From: Gammaproteobacteria bacterium
GTDB taxonomy: Bacteria; Pseudomonadota; Gammaproteobacteria; Arenicellales; JAOTYS01
Assembly (NCBI GenBank): GCA_029861795.1
Contig: JAOTYS010000231.1
Location: forward strand, 1 to 7,428
DNA: 7,428 nucleotides
Direction: 5' to 3'
Shown here: one piece after another, positions 1-6,068 of the stretch
How the letters are laid out: every line of letters starts with the position of its first letter
How positions within the stretch are numbered: the first letter of the stretch is position 1
Made by a program: the position numbers and the translations under genes
Notes under the pieces: model-generated
Seen by the model: only the letters and a program-made list of their open reading frames with translations
The model's database searches: none
Told to the model about the DNA's origin: nothing

Positions 1-1347
1 GGATTCCGGGGTGCCGTCTACGATCAGATCTACAGTCTCGCTAACTTCTAAGCTCCCTTGGTCGACCGCGTTATATCCCCTCAGCACACCACCCGATGAG
101 ACCACATAATCATCGTCCAATACGCTCGTGCCATCGGCAATCCCAGCCTCTTTGGCTGTGACGTAGCGTTGGAATTGTTGTCCATCAGCATCGGTAAACA
201 GACCCACCAGATAGGTGGAATCCGTCCACGTAGGCTCACCATTGGCGTTCGCCGCCGCTTCATGAGTGTTTTGCAGATAGGCGGAATCGTAAGCCCCAAC
301 CGCGATGATCCAATTGATCATGCCCATGGCCAGTGCGGCATCGGTACCCGGGATGATGGGGACCCACTGGTTCGCCTTGGCCCCCGTGTTGTTTAACCGG
401 GGATCTACACATGCGTATTTTCCCCCGTGTCGTTTGAACTCCATCAAGTCGCGGGCCATGCCGACCATGGGAAAATCCGCTTCCAAGGGGTTGGCGCCAA
501 AGAAGATAATGTATTCAGAGCCCAAAATATCCGCTTGCCAACCTTCTGATCTTCCCGCCCCCAAGCTGGTCTTGGTTCCGGCCGGATCCCAGGTAATGAG
601 TTCATTCGCCACATGCCGGCTTGACTCACAGATCGAGGTGTGGGAGAGACCGTAGTTGACAGTTCCCCAGGCGTGCTTCCAGATCCGCTCACTCATCTCC
701 TTTTCTACGCTGCGTCCCGGTGCGAAGCCTAACTGGTTTCGTTTCTTGCCAAGTTCGGGCTTAGCAGGGTCGATGTACTGGTCTCTTTCCCCCGGAGGAA
801 TGAGCTCATTGATCTTCGCCGCGATCTCGGCAAAGGCGTCGCTCCAGGAGATGGTTTGCCACTGTCCGGAGTTGCGTGGCCCCACCCTCTTTAAGGGGTG
901 CTGGATCCGCAACGGATCATAGACCGTCTGGATGCCTGACTGGCCTTTAAGACACACCCTGCCAAGTTCTCTAAACGCGGCCCCTGGGGACGTGTTGTAG
1001 GGCAATCTATCTGGCTGCAAATTTTCATCGACATCCCGGTTGTTGGGGTGATAAGGATTTCCATCCAGTTTTATCAGTATCCCTTCCTTTACCTTGGCCC
1101 GGATGCCACACCGCGAATGGCACATCTGGCAGACGCTGTACATGATATCCTCAGCAGTCTCGATCGCGTCCGGCAGATTTTCTCCAGTCATTGCTGCCAG
1201 AGCGTTAGGCGGTGCTGCGGTAGCCGTCTTGGACTTGATAAAAACTGGACTAATCACCGCTGCGGAAGCTAACGTCCCGCTGACCTTCAAGAAGGTGCGG
1301 CGATTCACTGAAGGATTCAGCCCATTGTGGATTTTGTCGGTATTCAT
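1..1347 (-). CDS. Tat-exported molybdopterin oxidoreductase, catalytic subunit (DMSO reductase superfamily), 3' end outside window
   Basis: The first 449 residues are present; the frame is open to base 1, and catalytic subunits of this family usually have about 750-1000 residues. The N-terminus carries a twin-arginine signal (N15-R16-R17-T-F-L-K21, then a hydrophobic stretch ending in an Ala-rich site near residue 45), so the enzyme should be exported folded with its cofactor. A [4Fe-4S] motif follows: C73-x2-C76-x3-C80 and C132. C240, in SHTSICESS, lies where thiosulfate/polysulfide/arsenate-type enzymes place the cysteine that binds molybdenum (inference). Residues 275-345 fit the first cofactor-binding region, with FFGANPLEADFP and VDPRLNNTGAKA. 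It probably binds molybdo-bis(pyranopterin guanine dinucleotide) and reduces or oxidises a sulfur, selenium or arsenic oxyanion; the substrate cannot be read here. ATG at 1347 has a GAGG ribosome site. It follows the cytochrome gene by 45 bp, so the two are likely one transcript. Confidence 0.93.
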   Translation of the reverse strand, partial: MNTDKIHNGLNPSVNRRTFLKVSGTLASAAVISPVFIKSKTATAAPPNALAAMTGENLPDAIETAEDIMYSVCQMCHSRCGIRAKVKEGILIKLDGNPYHPNNRDVDENLQPDRLPYNTSPGAAFRELGRVCLKGQSGIQTVYDPLRIQHPLKRVGPRNSGQWQTISWSDAFAEIAAKINELIPPGERDQYIDPAKPELGKKRNQLGFAPGRSVEKEMSERIWKHAWGTVNYGLSHTSICESSRHVANELITWDPAGTKTSLGAGRSEGWQADILGSEYIIFFGANPLEADFPMVGMARDLMEFKRHGGKYACVDPRLNNTGAKANQWVPIIPGTDAALAMGMINWIIAVGAYDSAYLQNTHEAAANANGEPTWTDSTYLVGLFTDADGQQFQRYVTAKEAGIADGTSVLDDDYVVSSGGVLRGYNAVDQGSLEVSETVDLIVDGTPES

Positions 1348-1392
1348 TTTTGCCCAACCTCGCCTGTAAGCATCCGTTCCGATGTACACTGT

Positions 1393-2388
<996 letters not shown>

Positions 2389-2418
2389 GTTCTCTTCACC
2401 CTTGTTGATTTAGCAATT

Positions 2419-2438
2419 GGGTTAAGATTCCTTAACCC
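2419..2438. promoter_or_regulatory. Inverted repeat upstream of the cytochrome-molybdoenzyme operon
   Basis: GGGTTAAG, four bases (ATTC), then CTTAACCC: perfect 8-bp arms, 31 bp before the cytochrome start codon. It could be an operator for a dimeric regulator or a small hairpin in the mRNA leader. It has no U-run after it on the minus strand, so it is not a typical terminator. I saw no matching FNR, Fur or sigma-54 consensus. Confidence 0.45.
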
Positions 2439-2632
2439 TGAGTGAACCCGAATAGTTTCTGCCGCATCGTTGCATTTGTGCGATGTATCCCAGCATTCAT
2501 TACAACTGGGGCAAACTGGTTGGCGTCCCTTCCTGTCACACAAAACACAACTTCCTGACTTCCTACCTCAATCAATGCAAGAAGCGGACCGACTATGCGC
2601 ATATCGAGAAATCAGCCACTTAACTTCGTGTA

Positions 2633-2719
2633 GGCCGTGGCGATGTTACCGAGCGGTTACGCGCCGCCATTCTCGAGCGTTACTATCAAGTAACATCGCC
2701 AACTCCACATCGGACGGCC
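2633..2719. repeat. Compound inverted repeat (12-bp perfect arms plus 5-bp outer arms)
   Basis: TGGCGATGTTAC at 2638-2649 is the exact reverse complement of GTAACATCGCCA at 2690-2701, with a 40-base spacer. Outside it, GGCCG (2633-2637) matches CGGCC (2715-2719), so the stem can extend across a 13-base bulge. Inside the spacer the motif CGAGCG(G)TTAC occurs twice in direct orientation. It could be a folded RNA, a protein-binding site or a mobile-element end; no family is recognised. Confidence 0.7.
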
Positions 2720-2834
2720 AAGCAACACAGAGTAGGTCGTTCGACCTTGCGCAATGGGCCATTCAGGCCGGATGGATCGCCGGGCGGCATGAACCCGGAG
2801 AAATTTCTACAGCGATGGGAGGATTGTGAGTGGA

Positions 2835-2848
2835 CCCAGGATCCTGGG
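2835..2848. repeat. Perfect 14-bp palindrome
   Basis: CCCAGGATCCTGGG reads the same on both strands with no spacer. It lies in the region without a recognised gene. A binding site for a dimeric protein is possible, but a single short palindrome in over 7 kb can also arise by chance. Confidence 0.4.
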
Positions 2849-3163
2849 CCTGCCAGGGAAACCTCAGGGTCGGATGCCACACTACACATCGGGGAGGCGA
2901 TTCTTGAACATCATGGCTATATATGGGCTATACGGCACTATATACGGACGGTATCGGGCTCGCTTGGGCTCGTGAATGGAACCCTTTGGTTCGGTTTTAC
3001 GTGTTATGTATAGAGCGCGTGCCTTTCTATAGGGGAACTGCATATAAGTGCGAACGCGAGAAAGTATGGTAACGCTTGTGCGGAAATCCCGACCACTGCC
3101 GAAACCCGGTCGGACACGTTCGGAAGACTGCGCCGGATTTCATGGAAACCGCATACCGACATA

Positions 3164-3192
3164 TTGATATTTCGAGGTTTAATGAGTATTTC
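3164..3192 (+). promoter_or_regulatory. Possible sigma-70 promoter for the riboswitch leader
   Basis: TTGATA (3164-3169) and TATTTC (3187-3192) are separated by 17 bases, a fit to -35 and -10 elements with two or three mismatches. Transcription would begin near 3199, about 57 bases before the riboswitch, which is a reasonable leader length. The -10 match is weak and A/T-rich alternatives exist nearby. Confidence 0.3.
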
Positions 3193-3255
3193 AGCGAACA
3201 ATGCGCTTTCATCATTGATTGATTCCTGGGTACACCTTAAACTCGGGGTTACTGA

Positions 3256-3336
3256 CAAAGGTAAATCCGTCGAAAGACGGGGACACAAAGCTACCGGCCT
3301 AAGGGACAGAACGTCCTATGACAGCGGGGCTGCCAG
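3256..3336 (+). ncRNA. Cyclic di-GMP-I riboswitch (GEMM class)
   Basis: The aptamer shows the hallmark order of the GEMM class. P1 is formed by GGTA (3260-3263) with TGCC (3331-3334). After AAAT comes the P2 hairpin CCGTC-GAAA-GACGG (3267-3280) with a GNRA tetraloop. The conserved junction GGACACAAAGC (3281-3291) differs from the usual GGACGCAAAGC by one base. P3 is capped by GGAC-AGAAC-GTCC (3304-3316), with the tetraloop-receptor halves CCTAAG (3298-3303) and TATGA (3317-3321). The conserved AGCGGGG (3323-3329) then returns to P1. The 3' strand of P1 touches AGGA (3335-3338), a ribosome site for ATG 3342, so translational control is plausible; I see no terminator hairpin with a U-run just after it. 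The class senses the second messenger cyclic di-GMP. Confidence 0.93.
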
Positions 3337-3341
3337 GAATA

Positions 3342-3722
3342 ATGAACATGCGTTTCTCTACGTCTGTTCTTTCGCCGATTCAAGGCGCTCTTTGCAACTT
3401 TCCGCTGAAATAGAATAACTGTGCCATAGCAGGCGGCGATTATTGCACTCCTAAGTTCGGCTTGGCTGCCGACGAGGAGTTTTACTGCAATTTCGACGTT
3501 TTATCCTTTGACGCTGGCCCGAGGCTGGTCCGAGTAGTGGTATACAACTACTGCGCTCCTCCGTCGGTAATTGAGATTACTAGCATGCAATTAGTCAACG
3601 AATCTCTAAGCTCCACTCGTCATGCCAATGTGCAGCGTGGCGCGGGGTATGCCATGCGAACTAATCGTAGACCCGCATCCATGACTCGCGCGATGAAATT
3701 ATTTGGTTATGCAAACACCTAA
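3342..3722 (+). pseudogene. Riboswitch-adjacent reading frame interrupted by one amber codon
   Basis: ATG 3342 follows an AGGA ribosome site directly after the riboswitch. It encodes 23 residues (MNMRFSTSVLSPIQGALCN...) and stops at TAG 3411. The same frame is then open for 102 codons to TAA 3720-3722, overlapping the first codons of the sigma-54 regulator by 14 bp. The downstream part is cysteine-containing (GGDYCTPKFGLAADEEFYCN, later YNYCAPP) and matches no family I know. Possibilities are a decayed gene, a genuine short leader peptide of 23 residues, or a chance open frame. The position and overlap argue mildly for a former riboswitch-controlled gene; the protein sequence itself gives little support. 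Confidence 0.35.
3533..3552. promoter_or_regulatory. Near-perfect 20-bp palindrome upstream of the sigma-54 regulator
   Basis: AGTAGT-G-GTATAC-A-ACTACT has perfect 6-bp outer arms and a palindromic GTATAC centre; only the pair 3539/3546 breaks symmetry. A second smaller inverted repeat, GTAAT-TGAG-ATTAC, lies at 3567-3580. The main palindrome is centred about 166 bp before the regulator start codon, a normal distance for an operator or an activator site. It also lies inside the interrupted frame 3342-3722. Confidence 0.5.
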
Positions 3723-5040
3723 TATTTGTTTCATATCGGAATGTACCGTCATGGGTGAGTCTATTTGTGCATGCCTTGTCAATGAAGGTTTTAACGTAGA
3801 CTGGATTCAGGATCCCGAGCAGGTCATAGATAGAATACACAACACTGAATATGACGTTGTTATGCCAGACTTATGCCTGCGTCATATTAGCGACACGAAT
3901 TTTCTAAGAAAAATTTCCGCTGACGTACATAACGCTTCGCCGATCGTATTGATCGTTGAGCGTAACGCGATAGATCAAGCAGAAAAACTACTTGATCTGG
4001 GATCTGTCGAATACATTATCAAGGAGAGAGATCCAACGGCTCTGATAAAGAAGCTAAGGGAAATGTGCTGCAATAGCTCGTCAAGTGACTTACAGAAACA
4101 AGATCATCCATTGGGCGTTTCACCAGCCATGAGCCAACTGGAGGAAAAACTCCAAATTCTGGCGCCCTACGACCAAACACACGTTTTGATTGTCGGTGAG
4201 TCTGGGGTTGGCAAAGAAGTAGTGGCTCGGCGACTACATTCAATACAAGACTCTCCTGGTCCGTTTGTGGCCATCAATTGTGCCGCGATACCGCATTCCT
4301 TAATAGAAGCAGAACTTTTTGGCCATGAAAAGGGAGCATTCACTGGATCAACGAAAACGCATAAAGGCGTTTTCGAGCAGGCTAGCGGTGGGACGCTACT
4401 GTTAGACGAGATTGGTGAAATGCCCCTGGAGACTCAAGCGAAGTTACTACGCGTAAGTCAGGAACAAACAGTTGTTCGGCTTGGCGGGGAGCAAGATATC
4501 CCTGTCAATCTCCGCATGATCTGTGCGACTAATGGCGACCTTCACGCCAAAATCGAATGTGGTGAGTTTCGAGAAGACCTGTATTACAGAATCAACGTCA
4601 TCGAACTTCAAATTCCACCGCTACGAAAGCGCCGGGAGGATATCCTCTGGCTGGCTAACAAGTTCTTGAATTGTCATATTGAATCTTATCCTGACAAAGT
4701 CAAAAGACTCGACGAATTAGCCAGCCAGAGCTTAATTGAACACTCTTGGCCAGGAAATGTCCGAGAACTGAAAAACGCCATAGAGAGAGCGTTCATCATG
4801 GCTTCCGGGCCTACGATCTTTGCCCACGACATTTTCCCTCAACAACCAGAATTCACTGATGGAGACGACGACCATACGCTTACATCTTTCCTACTAACCC
4901 GAGAGCGTGCGTACATCGACGGAATTCTGAAAGAGCATGATTGGAATATCATGAACTCTGCCGCGCGACTCGGGATTAGCCGGAAGAATTTGTGGGAAAA
5001 GATGAAGAAATACGATATGCACAAGGCCGCGCTGGAATAA
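3709..5040 (+). CDS. Sigma-54-dependent response regulator (NtrC family) with degenerate receiver
   Basis: This 443-residue activator would remodel sigma-54 RNA polymerase using ATP. Numbering is from ATG 3709; a TTG two codons earlier is possible, and an in-frame stop at 3694 excludes anything longer. No strong ribosome site is visible. Receiver (about 5-119): the phospho-acceptor D54 and K105 are kept, but the acidic pair is S10-E11, the conserved Thr is V83 and the Pro after Lys is Glu. AAA+ domain (about 135-375): Walker A GESGVGKE 163-170, sigma-54 loop GAFTGS 209-214 instead of the usual GAFTGA, Walker B LLLDE ending at D233-E234, ATN 273-275, arginines R288 and R294 in FREDLYYR, and sensor II WPGNVREL 347-354. 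A Fis-type helix-turn-helix occupies about 396-436. No histidine kinase is in the window. The gene follows the riboswitch leader and diverges from the cytochrome operon, a possible target. Confidence 0.95.
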   Translation: MQTPNICFISECTVMGESICACLVNEGFNVDWIQDPEQVIDRIHNTEYDVVMPDLCLRHISDTNFLRKISADVHNASPIVLIVERNAIDQAEKLLDLGSVEYIIKERDPTALIKKLREMCCNSSSSDLQKQDHPLGVSPAMSQLEEKLQILAPYDQTHVLIVGESGVGKEVVARRLHSIQDSPGPFVAINCAAIPHSLIEAELFGHEKGAFTGSTKTHKGVFEQASGGTLLLDEIGEMPLETQAKLLRVSQEQTVVRLGGEQDIPVNLRMICATNGDLHAKIECGEFREDLYYRINVIELQIPPLRKRREDILWLANKFLNCHIESYPDKVKRLDELASQSLIEHSWPGNVRELKNAIERAFIMASGPTIFAHDIFPQQPEFTDGDDDHTLTSFLLTRERAYIDGILKEHDWNIMNSAARLGISRKNLWEKMKKYDMHKAALE

Positions 5041-5114
5041 TTCGTATCCGGGTGGCCAGGGGGTCGCTTTCGCACATCCCTGTGCTCCGCGACATTCGCG
5101 CGTCCTGCGCTGCA

Positions 5115-5150
5115 CGGAATCAAACCACCGACACGCGGATTTTCAGTCCG
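5115..5150 (-). other. tRNA-Phe fragment (anticodon arm to T arm), possible attachment-site remnant
   Basis: Read on the minus strand, 36 bases run from CGGACTGAAAATCCG (anticodon stem-loop, anticodon GAA) through variable loop CGTGTC to GGTGGTTTGATTCCG (T arm). This follows the arrangement of proteobacterial tRNA-Phe, including the E. coli gene, with the T loop TTTGATT instead of TTCGATT. No acceptor stem, no CCA end and no D arm are found on either side, so it is not a functional tRNA. Integrative elements often use the 3' half of tRNA genes as their crossover site, and such a fragment outside a tRNA gene is typical of a boundary scar. The family comparison is from memory and not searched. 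Confidence 0.7.
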
Positions 5151-5200
5151 ATGTTGGTAGGCTTCAGGGTTTACAATCAAGGCAGATTTGTAGTTCCGAA

Positions 5201-5256
5201 ACTGTCCAAAAAAGACTGTGAAAACAGACTGGTCTTACCCCGGTTTAATGGACAGT
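5201..5256. repeat. 56-bp inverted-repeat structure between convergent genes
   Basis: ACTGTCC (5201-5207) and GGACAGT (5250-5256) are perfect 7-bp inverted arms around 42 bases. Each arm contains TGTCC or GGACA, so the block starts with TG and ends with CA like many insertion-sequence ends, but no transposase is nearby. It could be a collapsed mobile-element pair of ends or a folding element. Confidence 0.45.
5208..5236 (-). terminator. Possible terminator for the haemerythrin transcript
   Basis: On the minus strand AAGAC (5236-5232) can pair with GTCTT (5216-5212), with an inner TGT/ACA stem closed by TTTC and a bulge. A run of T follows (5213-5208). It lies about 60 bases after the haemerythrin stop codon. 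The stem is weak, so the call is tentative. Confidence 0.35.
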
Positions 5257-5294
5257 GGGTTAAAAGCTAACAGCCGCCATTTTAAATCCCATAT

Positions 5295-5729
5295 TCATTT
5301 TCGTAGCCTTGTTTTAAAAGACTCTTTTTCCTGAACCATTAGGCTCATCTTCTTATCGCTGGTGATAATGTGGTTCATGACCCAGTGCTTGAGGGTATTC
5401 TCAATAGGAATACTGGAAGAGACACCGGTGTCATTCAGGAACTGCAACATGTATTCGGTGTAACTATCGAGCAATTCATCGTGCTCGCGCTTGTGTTCAT
5501 CGAAAAACTTGTACTCATGTTCCTTCATGACATGCTCCTCAAGCGCAAAGTGAGCCTGCATGCGTGCGTAAATATCACCTAGACATTTCTCGATTTCTGA
5601 CTTTTGGACATGCCTCGCCAGTTCTTCGTGGAGCCTGTTGATATCGTCGATCAGTACTTTGTGTTCGTGGTCCAGTTCTTCTATCCCAATCAGGAAGGAC
5701 TCATCCCATTTAAAAAGAGTATCGGTCAT
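5295..5729 (-). CDS. Bacteriohaemerythrin, single-domain oxygen-binding protein
   Basis: This 144-residue cytoplasmic four-helix protein binds oxygen at a di-iron centre. All expected ligands are visible: H23 in IEELDHEHK, H60-x3-E64, H79-x3-H83 and H120-x4-D125. The family N-terminal signature LFKWDESFLIGIEELD starts right after the chosen ATG at 5729, which is why I prefer it to a GTG at 5774 that would add 15 residues without family support. The ribosome site is weak. The protein lacks a membrane segment or signalling domain, so it is the free carrier or scavenger type. Roles proposed for such proteins include delivering oxygen to oxidases, protecting oxygen-sensitive enzymes, or sensing; the choice is not visible here. 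It is convergent with the sigma-54 regulator and divergent from the vWA gene. Confidence 0.95.
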   Translation of the reverse strand: MTDTLFKWDESFLIGIEELDHEHKVLIDDINRLHEELARHVQKSEIEKCLGDIYARMQAHFALEEHVMKEHEYKFFDEHKREHDELLDSYTEYMLQFLNDTGVSSSIPIENTLKHWVMNHIITSDKKMSLMVQEKESFKTRLRK

Positions 5730-5774
5730 AGTGGATACTGCCGGTGTGGTTGACAGCCTTGATCTTAACAGCAC

Positions 5775-5801
5775 CTACTTAAGCATTGGCGCTTGAAGTA
5801 G
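5775..5801. promoter_or_regulatory. Inverted repeat upstream of the haemerythrin gene
   Basis: CTACTTAAGC (5775-5784) and GCTTGAAGTAG (5791-5801) pair over ten bases with a single bulged base, around a six-base loop ATTGGC. It sits 46 bp before the haemerythrin ATG, so it may be an operator or a leader hairpin. No named regulator consensus was matched. Confidence 0.45.
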
Positions 5802-6068
5802 TTCTGTGAGCCACTGAGAATAACAAGATAAGGCTGACGGAATGCTGGGCTGATTGAAGTCCTGTAAGCAGCAACCATTCGGAATCGACAGCCATCATCT
5901 GCCCTATCGGTGCGTTCACCTAACGCAGCTTGCTTTCTGATTCGAATGTAAAAACGAAGTAAATCGACCCGGCTAATTTTTACCTAACTGGGCCTACACC
6001 GGCCCACGGCGTCTGCTTCACACTGTCTTGGCAATCTTCCCACCAGGACATGAATGAGGAGACAGGCC
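5802..6068. other. Divergent intergenic region between haemerythrin and vWA genes
   Basis: No gene is seen; open frames here are short or overlap the vWA start in another frame. Two weak symmetrical elements precede the vWA gene: GTAAAAA/TTTTTAC (5948-5954 and 5977-5983, 22-base spacer) and TGGGCC-TACACC-GGCCCA (5989-6006). The region must contain the two divergent promoters, but I could not pick convincing -35/-10 pairs. The vWA ribosome site GAGGAG lies at about 6056-6061. Confidence 0.5.

Larger units (their letters stand above)
2439..3198. other. Long region without a recognisable intact gene
   Basis: No reading frame here resembles a known family. One plus-strand frame starts at ATG 2483 (MYPSIHYNWGKLVGVPSC...), stops at TAA 2621 after 46 codons, and then stays open to the TAG at 3011-3013 for another 129 codons. 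This could be a decayed gene, but residue composition gives no family clue, there is no ribosome site at 2483, and chance is a fair explanation. The stretch also carries the compound inverted repeat at 2633-2719, a 14-bp palindrome at 2835-2848, a direct repeat of GGGCTCG near 2957 and 2967, and a small 6-bp stem at 3089-3113 (CCGACC/GGTCGG). Confidence 0.4.

Noticed and set aside
305..922. Plus-strand frames inside the molybdoenzyme gene
   Set aside because: The minus-strand frame is continuous through here with iron-sulfur and cofactor motifs; the plus-strand frames are shadows.
2405..2418. FNR-like site TTGATTTAGCAATT
   Set aside because: Only the first half-site TTGAT matches; the second half is not ATCAA.
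2389..2560. Sigma-54 -24/-12 promoter for the cytochrome operon
   Set aside because: No GG-N10-GC pair with acceptable flanks was found on the minus strand upstream of 2388.
3004..3288. Minus-strand 94-codon frame antisense to the riboswitch
   Set aside because: It overlaps the structured riboswitch on the other strand and resembles no protein family.
5095..5190. Complete functional tRNA-Phe gene
   Set aside because: Only anticodon and T arms are recognisable; acceptor stem, D arm and CCA are missing.
5730..5774. Upstream GTG start of the haemerythrin at 5774
   Set aside because: The extra 15 residues have no family counterpart and the N-terminal family motif begins right after ATG 5729.
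5985..6006. TGG-N10-GC spacing upstream of the vWA gene as a sigma-54 promoter
   Set aside because: Only the dinucleotides fit; the -12 box lacks TTGC and the bases are better explained by the GGGCC/GGCCC dyad.
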